Source: Streptomyces iakyrus (GTDB lineage: Bacteria > Actinomycetota > Actinomycetes > Streptomycetales > Streptomycetaceae). Taken from it: a stretch of 64,000 nucleotides of DNA. The stretch spans positions 248,001 through 312,000 of the forward strand of contig NZ_JNXI01000004.1 in assembly GCF_000717055.1 (NCBI RefSeq). Direction: 5' to 3'. Every line of letters starts with the position of its first letter. The stretch's first letter is position 1. The position numbers were made by a program, and so were the translations under genes. The notes under the pieces are model-generated. The model searched no databases, had not been told where the DNA came from, and saw nothing but the letters and a program-made list of their open reading frames with translations. Shown here piece after piece: positions 34,717 through 42,368 of this stretch.

Positions 34717-34751
34717 GTCTCACATCTGGGATAGCGTCCTGGATATGAGAC
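34717..34751. promoter_or_regulatory. Leaderless promoter and inverted repeat at the XRE-cupin start
   Basis: GTCTCACATC (34717-34726) and GATATGAGAC (34742-34751) form a 9-of-10 inverted repeat with a 15-base spacer; the right arm covers the ATG at 34745. TAGCGT (34732-34737), between the arms, sits 7 bases before the ATG, the place of a -10 box for a leaderless mRNA. It could be the gene's own operator. Confidence 0.5.
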
Positions 34752-35317
34752 ACGACGAGGTGGACGCCGTCGACGTGCGGCTGGGCGCACGCCTGGCCGG
34801 ACTGCGGGCCGAACACGGCTGGTCCCTGGGAGAGCTGGCGGACCGCAGCGGGGTGAGCCGGTCCACCCTGTCCCGGGCCGAGCGGGCGGAGACCAGCCCC
34901 ACGGCCTCGCTCCTGAACCGCCTGTGCGCTGTCTACGGGCGCACCATGTCCCAGCTGCTCAGCGAGGTCGAGGCCGAACCGGAGGCCGTGGTCCGCTCCG
35001 CCGCGCAGCCCCTCTGGCAGGACCGGACCTCCGGCTTCGTCCGGCGGTCCGTGTCGCCCCCGCACCCCGCCCTGCGCGGCGAACTGGTCGAGGCCCGCCT
35101 CGCCCCCGGCGCCGATATCGCCTACGACCGTTCGCCCATGGCCGGTCTCGAACAGCACCTCTGGATCCTGGAAGGGGCTCTCGACGTGACCGAGCAGGAC
35201 ACCGAGCACCACCTCCGCACCGGGGACTGCCTGCGGATGCGGGTGTGGGGCCCGACCCGGTTCCGGTGCGCCGCTCCCGAGGGCGTCCGGTACCTGCTGG
35301 CGGTGGTGCGGCCGTGA
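34745..35317 (+). CDS. XRE-cupin regulator
   Basis: A 190-residue regulator: HTH at 14-70 (L-A-G-L-R-A-E-H-G-W-S-L-G-E-L-A-D-R-S-G-V-S and S-T-L-S-R-A-E-R) followed by a cupin half-barrel (about 105-185) with few His residues, so probably not metal-dependent. ATG 34745 lies at the 5' end of a likely leaderless transcript. The GNAT gene starts inside its stop (GTGA), so the two form an operon; the regulator probably governs that acetyltransferase. Confidence 0.87.
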   Translation: MRHDEVDAVDVRLGARLAGLRAEHGWSLGELADRSGVSRSTLSRAERAETSPTASLLNRLCAVYGRTMSQLLSEVEAEPEAVVRSAAQPLWQDRTSGFVRRSVSPPHPALRGELVEARLAPGADIAYDRSPMAGLEQHLWILEGALDVTEQDTEHHLRTGDCLRMRVWGPTRFRCAAPEGVRYLLAVVRP

Positions 35318-35841
35318 TCCGACTGGACGCGGCTCAACTGCTGGAACGTGCTGGGGACTTGGCGGATCTGCTGGTCGGCACAGTGAACGGGGGTGCCTCG
35401 GTCGGCTTCCTCGCCCCGCTCGCCCGCGCGCAGGCCCTGGCCTGGTGGCAGGAACGGGCCGCAGACGTCGCGGCGGGCCGACTCGCCGTCTGGGCGGCGC
35501 TCGACGGGGACCGGGTGCTCGGCACGGTCAGTCTGGCCTTCCCGGACAAGGCCAACAGCCTGCACCGCGCCGAGCTCGTGAAGCTGATGGTGCACCCGGA
35601 CGCCCGTGGGCGCGGCCTCGGCCGCGGGCTCCTGACCACGGCGGAGGACGCGGCCGCGGCGGCCGGCATCACCCTCCTGCACCTGGACACCGAGACCGGC
35701 AGCCCCGCCGAGCGGCTGTACCGGTCCGCCGGCTGGACCCCGGCCGGCGCGATCCCCGACTACGCGGCGGACCCCGGCGGAGTGCTGCGCCCGACGACGA
35801 TCTACTACAAGCACGTACCGGCAACCCCTCTCACCAGGTGA
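35314..35841 (+). CDS. GNAT-family N-acetyltransferase
   Basis: A 175-residue acetyltransferase. The acetyl-CoA motif A is L-M-V-H-P-D-A-R-G-R-G-L-G-R-G-L-L in overlapping parts (about residues 90-107), followed by L-H-L-D-T-E-T-G-S-P-A-E-R-L-Y-R-S-A-G-W, the usual motif B. It starts by a GTGA overlap with the XRE-cupin gene. The acceptor is unknown; such regulator/GNAT pairs often modify small amines or toxic compounds. Confidence 0.88.
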   Translation: MIRLDAAQLLERAGDLADLLVGTVNGGASVGFLAPLARAQALAWWQERAADVAAGRLAVWAALDGDRVLGTVSLAFPDKANSLHRAELVKLMVHPDARGRGLGRGLLTTAEDAAAAAGITLLHLDTETGSPAERLYRSAGWTPAGAIPDYAADPGGVLRPTTIYYKHVPATPLTR

Positions 35842-35871
35842 TTGTCAGTGGGAGCCGCTACCGTGCCTGCC

Positions 35872-36228
35872 ATGCCGGATGCCGAAGACGTACGACGGAT
35901 CGCCCTGTCCCTGCCGGACACGACGGAGAAGATCGCCTGGAGCATGCCCACGTTCCGGGTCGCGGGGAAGATGTTCGCCACGCTGCCGGAGGACGAGACC
36001 TCCATCGCCGTGCGCTGCCCCAAGGAGGAGCGGAACGAACTGGTGCTCGCTGAGCCGGGGAAGTTCTGGATCGCCGACCACGAGTCCCAGTTCGCCTGGG
36101 TGCGGGCCCGGCTCGACGCCATCGAGGACGAGGCCGAACTGCGCGACATCCTCGCCGACTCCTGGCGCCAGGCGGCCCCGGTCCGTCTCCTGGAGGCACA
36201 CCCCCGGCTCGGCCTGCCGGCGGAGTGA
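35872..36228 (+). CDS. MmcQ/YjbR-family DNA-binding-like protein
   Basis: A 118-residue MmcQ/YjbR protein: V-R-R-I-A-L-S-L-P-D-T-T-E at the start, M-P-T-F-R-V-A-G-K-M-F-A-T-L and the W-V-R-A-R-L-D-A-I segment. The fold is CyaY-like; a biochemical function is not established. GTG 35863, with GGAG 8 bases upstream, is an alternative start adding three residues. It converges with the transketolase genes, with only 13 bases between stops. Confidence 0.82.
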   Translation: MPDAEDVRRIALSLPDTTEKIAWSMPTFRVAGKMFATLPEDETSIAVRCPKEERNELVLAEPGKFWIADHESQFAWVRARLDAIEDEAELRDILADSWRQAAPVRLLEAHPRLGLPAE

Positions 36229-36241
36229 CGTCCTCCCGGTC

Positions 36242-37156
36242 TCACACCCGGGCGGCCGCCGCCCCGAGGAAGCCCCCGATGCGCTCCCGCAGCGACCGGG
36301 CGTCGAGGCCGTGGGCGGCGACGTGCTCCGCCACCTGCCCGTACCGCCGCAGCTCCCGACGGCCCACGCCCAGCCCGAGGATCCGGTGCGGCACATCCGC
36401 CAGCGCGTCGTTCGCGGCGGCCGTCGAGGTGCCCGCCAGGTAGGGCTCGACGAGGACGACGTCCGTCCCGGCCGTCTCGGTGGCCCGGCGCAAGGCGGCG
36501 CCGTCGAAGGGGCGGACGGTGGTCGCGTACATGACGGTGACGTCCAGCCCCTCGGTGGCGGCGAGGACGGCGTCGAGCATCGGCCCGACGGCGACCACGA
36601 CACCGGAGCGCCCCTCACGAACCGTGAGGAAATGCTCCCCGTCGACCGGCTGCGCCTGTCCGTTGGCCTGTACGGACAGGCGTACGTACACCTTGTCGTC
36701 GCCCGCGGCGACCGCGTGCCGCAGCAGCGTCTCGGCCTCGTCCGGGTGCCCCGGCACGTGGACGGTCCAGCCGTCCAGGGTGTCGAGCAGAGCCACGTCG
36801 CCCGGCGCCATGTGCGTGTACCCCCCGGCCGGCCAGTCGAAGGAGGCGGCGGCACTCACCAGCACCGCCCCCGCGTCCTGGTGCCCGAGGTCCAGCTTGA
36901 CCTGCTCGAAGGGCCGCTCCACGAGGAAACTGGCGAAGGTGTGCACGACGGGCCGCAACCCGGTCAGCGCCAGCCCCGCCGCCGCCCCGATCAGGAGCTG
37001 CTCGCGGATGCCCACGTCGACGACCCGGCCGGGATGGTGGCGGGCGGCCCCCGCGAAGCCGTCCGTGCCGATCGCGGCCAGGACCACGGCGACCCGGGGA
37101 TCCTCGTCGAGGAGCCGGGAGACGACAGGGGCGAAACGGTCACGCATGGTGTCCAT
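36242..37156 (-). CDS. Transketolase-like protein, C-terminal (PP and C) domains
   Basis: A 304-residue protein holding the second half of a split transketolase: the pyrimidine-binding domain (G-I-R-E-Q-L-L, with the catalytic Glu of R-P-F-E-Q-V) and the C-terminal domain. It pairs with the 234-residue N-terminal half encoded 27 bases upstream. Together they would form one ThDP site at the interface and move two-carbon units between sugars or related aldehydes. No pathway partner is adjacent, so the substrate is not fixed; it need not be the pentose phosphate cycle. Confidence 0.87.
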   Translation of the reverse strand: MDTMRDRFAPVVSRLLDEDPRVAVVLAAIGTDGFAGAARHHPGRVVDVGIREQLLIGAAAGLALTGLRPVVHTFASFLVERPFEQVKLDLGHQDAGAVLVSAAASFDWPAGGYTHMAPGDVALLDTLDGWTVHVPGHPDEAETLLRHAVAAGDDKVYVRLSVQANGQAQPVDGEHFLTVREGRSGVVVAVGPMLDAVLAATEGLDVTVMYATTVRPFDGAALRRATETAGTDVVLVEPYLAGTSTAAANDALADVPHRILGLGVGRRELRRYGQVAEHVAAHGLDARSLRERIGGFLGAAAARV

Positions 37157-37183
37157 GGGGGAGAGGTTCCTTTCGGTGCGGAT

Positions 37184-37888
37184 TCAGATGGACTTCGGCT
37201 CGACCTGGGCCACGACCACGTGCGGGCGGCCCGGGTGCGGCGCGGTGAAGGCGGCGTACAGGGCGTCGTGGTCACGGCCGTCGACGGTCAGCGCGGACCA
37301 GCCCGCCGCCTCGAAACGGGCGGCGATCCCGCCGGGCCGCGCATAGGTGGCGGAGGCGTTGTCGACGACGACGGTGTGCAGCCGGTCGAGCCCGGCGGGC
37401 CCGGCGAAGGCGATCGCCTCGTGGTTGCTGCCCTCGTCCAGCTCGGCGTCCCCGGTCAGCGCCCACACCCGCGGCTCGTCGCGCCCCTGGGCGCGCAGCC
37501 CCAGCGCCGTACCCACGGCGATGGGCAGCCCGTGCCCCAGCGACCCGCTGCCGATCTCGGCCCCCGGCACGAGCGTCCGGTCGGGGTGGTGGCCGAGCGG
37601 GGAGTCGTAGGAGCCGAAGCCGGGCAGCCACTCCACCGGCAGGAAGCCCTTGGCGGCCAGCACGGCGTAGTACGCCATCGGTCCGTGCCCCTTCGACAGC
37701 AGGAACCGGTCCCGCTCCGGGTCCTCCCGGCTCTCCGGGCTCACTCGCAGCACGCGGTCGTAGAGGACCCACAGCACGTCCAGCGTGGACGTCGCGGCCG
37801 GGCCGTGCTTCTCGTCGCCGGTCATCAGGCCCATCAGCCCCGGCAGATCGGCATAGGTGTACGTGTGCGTCAGTGTCACGTCGGTCAT
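37184..37888 (-). CDS. Transketolase-like protein, N-terminal (ThDP) domain
   Basis: A 234-residue ThDP-binding half: F-L-L-S-K-G-H-G-P (substrate His), G-S-L-G-H-G-L-P-I and the diphosphate motif G-D-A-E-L-D-E-G-S-N. The third residue of this motif is Ala where transketolases nearly always have Gly (G-D-G-E-L). A SoxR/MerR-type promoter lies directly before ATG 37888; the -10 box ends 7 bases before the codon, so the mRNA is probably leaderless. It is the first gene of the pair. Confidence 0.87.
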   Translation of the reverse strand: MTDVTLTHTYTYADLPGLMGLMTGDEKHGPAATSTLDVLWVLYDRVLRVSPESREDPERDRFLLSKGHGPMAYYAVLAAKGFLPVEWLPGFGSYDSPLGHHPDRTLVPGAEIGSGSLGHGLPIAVGTALGLRAQGRDEPRVWALTGDAELDEGSNHEAIAFAGPAGLDRLHTVVVDNASATYARPGGIAARFEAAGWSALTVDGRDHDALYAAFTAPHPGRPHVVVAQVEPKSI

Positions 37889-37895
37889 GACGACG

Positions 37896-37926
37896 AGCGT
37901 GCAACCTCAACCCAACTTGAGGTCAA
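37896..37926 (-). promoter_or_regulatory. MerR/SoxR-type promoter-operator of the split transketolase
   Basis: On the minus strand, TTGACC (-35) and CACGCT (-10) are 19 bases apart, the long spacer used by MerR-family activators. Within it lies the palindrome CCTCAA-N6-TTGAGG, which as CCTCAAGTTGGGTTGAGG matches the SoxR consensus CCTCAAGTTNACTTGAGG at all but two positions. No MerR gene is in the window. Confidence 0.65.
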
Positions 37927-38024
37927 GCGGCGTCCCCCGGAAACGGATGCGCGATCAGCGGTGCGAGTGCGGTATTGTTTCCCTGCGCGTTCGGCCGGGG
38001 GGAATCCCCAGGTCAGACGGGCAA

Positions 38025-38079
<55 letters not shown>

Positions 38080-38098
<19 letters not shown>

Positions 38099-39165
38099 CT
38101 GTTGGGCAGTGAGCCTGAGGCCGTATCGGATTCCACGGATACGGCCTCTTGGTCATCTCTGCGGGCGGGGAGCGCCGGCCGGTTGTCGCTGGTGGCGATC
38201 CTGGTCGCCATCTCGGCGAGCTGCCTGCACGCCTGCGTGATCTCCCGCTCGGTCTGAGCGCGCTCACCGACGGCCACTCCGAGCAGCAGCGCGGTCAACG
38301 ATGCGGATCCGTTGAACGCTTGCAGGGTGAGCATCTGGGTGAACAGGTCCTGACCGGCGAACGGGCCGGAGCCCTGCGCGGCGGCGACGATCGCGAAGGT
38401 CGACACGGCGAGGGCGCAGGGCGCGGACCCGGCGAGCCCGAAGCGGAAGCCGGCCCAGATCAGCAGCGGGAAGCCCAGGAACAGCAGGGGTGCGCTGCCG
38501 GTCTCGACGAAACCGACACAGACCGTGGCCGCCGCCAGCAAGATCACCTCTGCCCACCGGGACATCGAGACGCCCCGAGGCCATCGGGCCGAGCGGAGCA
38601 CGAGCAGCAAGGGTGTGACCGCCAGGACGCCCATCGCGTCGCCGGTCCACCAGACCGCCCAGGCCGACGCGAAGTCGGCGGCATCCAGCACTCCGGTGAG
38701 GGCCAGTGTTCCGCTGCCGATCGTGGCGCTGACCAGCATTCCGGTGAAGGCACCGAAGAAGATCAGGGCCAGCGCGTCCCACAGCCGGTTCAGGTCGCTG
38801 CGGAACCCCGCGCGGCGGAGCAGGGCGTACGAACAGAGGGGTGCGAGCGTGTTGCCCGCCGCGATCGCGAGGACGGCCCACACGGACGGCCCCAGGGCGA
38901 TATTGGCCAGGAACGCGCCGAGGGCGATCCCCGGCCAGACCCGCGGCCCGAGCAGGAGCAGACTCGTCACCGCGATGCCGCTCGGCGGCCACAGCGGAGT
39001 GACCTGCTCACGGACCAGCTGCTGGAGCAGTCCCAGCTCGGCAGACCCGTAGTACAGCGCTGCGACGGCACACATCTCCAGGACGGCCCAGCCGCCGCGC
39101 CGGGACCCTGCCTGCCGCGCGACAGCCATCGGGGACCTCCGCTTCGACATCTCCCCGACCATCAT
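38080..39165 (-). CDS. MASE1-domain membrane protein
   Basis: A 361-residue protein with about eight to nine membrane spans: the MASE1 sensor domain (P-L-W-P-P-S-G-I-A and W-W-T-G-D-A-M-G-V are hallmark motifs). In most proteins MASE1 is fused to a kinase, GGDEF or phosphatase domain; here only about 60 polar residues follow the last span. The stop lies in the T arm of tRNA-Pro, and the tail is encoded through the tRNA terminator, so the present C-terminus may have been created by a junction. ATG 39165 has CAGGAG upstream; in-frame ATGs at 39195 and 39150 are alternatives. Confidence 0.8.
38117..38148. terminator. Terminator hairpin after the first tRNA-Pro
   Basis: GAGGCCGTATC (38117-38127) pairs with GATACGGCCTC (38138-38148), an 11-bp stem with a 10-base loop, 18 bases after the tRNA. 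It also lies inside the last codons of the converging MASE1 ORF. Confidence 0.8.
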
Positions 39166-39234
39166 CCGCCGGATCTCCTGGAACCTCCACAACACCGCTG
39201 AACCGCATGATCGGTCCTCAAGGGCGTGCGGGCG

Positions 39235-40566
39235 TCAGGCGGGCGGGGTGCGCAGGGCGAGGATGGCCATGTCGTCGTGACCGTCGCTGGGGTGGTGATC
39301 GGCCAGGGCGCACACGAATTCCCGCAGGGGCAGGGCGCTGTGGACCGCGGCGAGCTCGGCCAGCTGGCCCAGACTCTCGTCGATGGAGTGGGAGGGATGC
39401 TCGATCAGGCCGTCGGTGAAGAAGAGCAGGGTGGTGCCGGGGAGCAGGAGGCGGGAGTGGTCGGGGCGTGGTTCTCCGGGGTCGACCCCGAGCGGCAGCC
39501 CGGGCTCGGCGGTCAGGATCTCCACCCGGCCCTCCGGGGTGATCAGCAGGGGCGGGACATGCCCCGCGGTGCTCCAGTGCAGTCGCCAGCCGTGCCCCTC
39601 CGGCTCGATCCGGGCCAGAGCGGTGGTCGTGACCGGGTTGGGCGTGACCGCCTGAAGTGTGCGGTCGAGCCGGGTCAGGACCGCCGCCGGCGAACTGCCC
39701 CCGTCGAAGAGCAGTGCGCGCAGCATGTTGCGGGTGGACGCCATGGTGGCGGCGGCGTGCAGGTCGTGTCCGACCACGTCGCCGATGACGACCGCCACGA
39801 CATCGCCGGGCAGCGGAATGGCGTCGTACCAGTCACCGCCGAGCTTGCTGGGTTCCGCGGCCGGCCGGTAGACGGCCGCGGCGGTGAACGGTCGCAGGTC
39901 GGGCAGCGTGGGCAGCAGGAGCCGCTGGAACTGCTCGGCTCCGACGCGCACCTGTTCGAACAGACGGACGTTCTCGATCGCGATGCCGGCTGCGCTGGCC
40001 AGGGCCATCACGACGTTCTCGTCATGGACGTCGAAGGGCTGCCCGTCGCGGCGCTCGGAGAGGTACAGGTCGCCGTAGATCTCGCCGCGGACGCTGATGG
40101 CGACGCCGAGCAGGGTCCGCAGGTGCGGATGCCCGGACGGGAAGCCGACGGACGCCGCATGGGCCGGGATGTCGCTGATCCGCAGGGGCTCGGGGTGGCT
40201 GATCAGATGTCCGAGGACACCCCGGCCGGTCGGCAGGCCGGTATCCGCCAGGTCGGCCCGCTCCCGCTCGGAGAGGCCGGCGGTGATGAACTGTTCCAGG
40301 TGCTCACCGGTCTCGTTGAGCACGCCGAGGGCACCGTAATGGGCGCCGACCAGGTCCATGGCGGTGGTCACGATGCGGTGCAGTACCGCGGGCAGCTCCA
40401 CCTCACGGCTGATGGCCACCACGGCGTCCAGCAGGCCCTGCATCCGGTCCATCGCGTCCAGCATGGCGCGCAGCTGCTCGTCGATCCGGCCCAGCTCGCT
40501 GCGCAGGCGCACGTGCAGCTCGGGCAGGTGGGCCTGCCCCGGGAACGGGTCCTGCTCTGCCGCCAT
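39235..40566 (-). CDS. GAF-PP2C (SpoIIE-type) protein phosphatase
   Basis: A 443-residue protein: a coiled N-terminus (18-55), a GAF domain (about 55-205: H-Y-G-A-L-G-V-L, I-Y-G-D-L-Y-L-S) and a SpoIIE/RsbU-type PP2C domain (220-443) with the metal motifs G-G-D-W-Y-D and V-I-G-D-V-V-G-H and the late D-G-L-I-E-H and D-D-M-A-I sites. Such enzymes dephosphorylate anti-anti-sigma factors and so release stress sigma factors; the partner is not nearby. It follows the MASE1 gene's start region by 70 bases in the same direction, so the two may be one operon, a split version of MASE1-PP2C fusions. Confidence 0.9.
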   Translation of the reverse strand: MAAEQDPFPGQAHLPELHVRLRSELGRIDEQLRAMLDAMDRMQGLLDAVVAISREVELPAVLHRIVTTAMDLVGAHYGALGVLNETGEHLEQFITAGLSERERADLADTGLPTGRGVLGHLISHPEPLRISDIPAHAASVGFPSGHPHLRTLLGVAISVRGEIYGDLYLSERRDGQPFDVHDENVVMALASAAGIAIENVRLFEQVRVGAEQFQRLLLPTLPDLRPFTAAAVYRPAAEPSKLGGDWYDAIPLPGDVVAVVIGDVVGHDLHAAATMASTRNMLRALLFDGGSSPAAVLTRLDRTLQAVTPNPVTTTALARIEPEGHGWRLHWSTAGHVPPLLITPEGRVEILTAEPGLPLGVDPGEPRPDHSRLLLPGTTLLFFTDGLIEHPSHSIDESLGQLAELAAVHSALPLREFVCALADHHPSDGHDDMAILALRTPPA

Positions 40567-40614
40567 CGCGTACGCCTCCCGGCCGGAGGTCGGTCACGTG
40601 ATAGAGCTTAGGCC

Positions 40615-41151
40615 TCAGATCACGCAACCCGCATGCGCCAGCGCCTGCTTCAGCAGCACCCCGTGCCCGCCCGGCATCTCGCTCTGCACCGCTTCCGAGA
40701 CGGCCTCCTGCGGGCTGAACCACACCAGGTCGAGGGCGTCCTGCCGGGGCCGGCAGTCACCCGTCACCGGCACGATGTAGGCGAGGGACACCGCGTGCTG
40801 GCGCGGGTCGTGGTACGGCGTGATGCCCTGCGTCGGGAAGTACTCCGCGACCGTGAACGGCTGGAGCGACGCCGGGACCCGGGGCAGCGCGACCGGGCCG
40901 AGGTCCTTCTCCAGATGGCGCAGGAGGGCGTCGCGGACGCGTTCGTGGTGCAGCACGCGGCCGGAGACCAGCGTCCGGCTGACCGTACCGTCGGGCCCGA
41001 TGCGCAGCAGCAGGCCGACACTGGTGACTTCGCCGCTGTCGTCGACGCGGACCGGGACGGCCTCGACGTACAGGATCGGCATGCGGGCGCGTGTCATCTC
41101 CAGTTCGTCGGAGGACAGCCAGCCGGGCGTGGTTTCGGTCATGTCAGACAT
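40615..41151 (-). CDS. NUDIX-like family protein (DUF4916)
   Basis: A 178-residue protein that I assign to DUF4916, a NUDIX-fold family of actinomycetes (M-P-I-L-Y-V-E-A-V-P-V-R-V near the start, S-G-R-V-L-H-H-E-R-V-R, Y-F-P and H-D-P-R-Q-H-A-V-S-L-A-Y-I-V-P-V). The canonical Nudix box GX5EX7REUXEE is not visible, so hydrolase activity is doubtful. The start is leaderless: TATGAT lies 6 bases before ATG 41151; a second ATG at 41142 is in frame. Confidence 0.72.
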   Translation of the reverse strand: MSDMTETTPGWLSSDELEMTRARMPILYVEAVPVRVDDSGEVTSVGLLLRIGPDGTVSRTLVSGRVLHHERVRDALLRHLEKDLGPVALPRVPASLQPFTVAEYFPTQGITPYHDPRQHAVSLAYIVPVTGDCRPRQDALDLVWFSPQEAVSEAVQSEMPGGHGVLLKQALAHAGCVI

Positions 41152-41157
41152 TGCTTG

Positions 41158-41163
41158 ATCATA
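41158..41163 (-). promoter_or_regulatory. Near-consensus -10 box (TATGAT) of the DUF4916 gene
   Basis: TATGAT, one base from the TATAAT consensus, ends 6 bases before the first codon, so transcription should start at or next to the ATG (leaderless mRNA). No good -35 match is present 17 bases upstream (CAGGAA). Confidence 0.55.
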
Positions 41164-41227
41164 CTTTCAGCCGTTCGGACTTCCTGGGTAGCCGCTCTCG
41201 GAGAACTGTGACCGGCCACACGCCTGT

Positions 41228-42367
41228 TCAATCGTCCTGCGGCCCGTCGGTCTGCAGCCGGTAGACCCGCAGGGCGTTGTCCCGCCCCGTCCAGCGGGCG
41301 ATCCGCAGGGCGTCCGGCAGGGCCAGTTCGTCGGCGTCCACCCGCTCTTGGAGCAGGCCGGCCAGGCCCTGCCGGAAGGCGAGCGCCCCGAGGTGGTGGA
41401 ACTCGGGCACACCGTAGGCGTCGGAGCTGTACAGGAGTTTGCGGAACGGTGTGATCTCCAGGGCCTCCGCGAGGACCGCACCGGCCCGGGCGGGGCCGAC
41501 GTAGTGCAGGGTGAGGCCGACGTCGAGGTACACCTGCTCGAAGACCGCCGCCAGGTAGGCGGCCTGCCGCTGGTAGGGCCAGCAGTGCAGGAGCAGGACG
41601 GGGATCGTGCCGGCGGTGCGGTGCAGCCAGTCCGTGAGGAGGGCCGGGTCGGCTCGGTGCAGCCGGATGTCGTGGTCGCCGAACCCGGTGTGCAGCTGGA
41701 GCGGCAGGCCGAGATCGACGGCCGTCCACAGCAGGTGCCGCACGAGGACCGGGTCGTCGAGACGCCCGCCCCGTACGAGCCAGTGCCGGGCCGCCTCGGT
41801 GACCTCCGCGTCCGTGGGGCGGGCCGGGTCCAGGCCGAAGCCGGTGCGGTAGGCCGCCACCGACTTCACGGCCACCACGCCGGGCCACCGCACGGCCTCC
41901 AGCGCGGCCGCTCCGAAGGCCTGCGCGTACGCGTCCGGTTCGACCCCGGCGCCCCGCACCGCCTCCGCGACGCCCTCCAGCCGGACGACCTCGTACGCCG
42001 TCCCGCCCGCGGCCTCCGCGATGTCACCCGGCGTCGTGAGGCGCTCGGGGACGTGGCCGGTGTCGACGCAGAAGACGTCCGTGCCCGCGGCATGCAGGAA
42101 GCGGCGCTGCACCTCGCGCCAGCCCAGATCCGAGCGGCGGGCGAGGTACTCCCCCGGGGGAGCGTGCCGGGGCAGGCCGAGCAGGGGAGCGCAGTGGCGG
42201 CGCACGGCCACGCCCACGGGGCTGTCGAAGGGCGAGACGCCCGGCCACGCCTCGCCCTCCGTGATGAGGGACTCGAAGGCCTCGCGGCCGAGATCGGCCG
42301 TGACGGTGCCGTGGCAGTGGTGGTCGACCAGCCGCACGGAATCGAGCGCCTCGCGGACCGCGCCCAC
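41228..42367 (-). CDS. Amidohydrolase (FluG N-domain-like)
   Basis: A 379-residue amidohydrolase_2-type TIM barrel. V-D-H-H-C-H-G-T near the N-terminus gives the HxH metal pair, L-Q-L-H-T-G-F-G-D a third His, and L-L-H-C-W-P-Y and Y-S-S-D-A-Y the later His and Asp. It starts at GTG 42367, one base after the stop of the glutamine synthetase gene, so they are one transcript. In fungal FluG the same two domains are fused in one protein. Likely role: hydrolysis of an amide whose other half is made or broken by the synthetase. Confidence 0.85.
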   Translation of the reverse strand: MGAVREALDSVRLVDHHCHGTVTADLGREAFESLITEGEAWPGVSPFDSPVGVAVRRHCAPLLGLPRHAPPGEYLARRSDLGWREVQRRFLHAAGTDVFCVDTGHVPERLTTPGDIAEAAGGTAYEVVRLEGVAEAVRGAGVEPDAYAQAFGAAALEAVRWPGVVAVKSVAAYRTGFGLDPARPTDAEVTEAARHWLVRGGRLDDPVLVRHLLWTAVDLGLPLQLHTGFGDHDIRLHRADPALLTDWLHRTAGTIPVLLLHCWPYQRQAAYLAAVFEQVYLDVGLTLHYVGPARAGAVLAEALEITPFRKLLYSSDAYGVPEFHHLGALAFRQGLAGLLQERVDADELALPDALRIARWTGRDNALRVYRLQTDGPQDD

Positions 42368-42368
42368 G

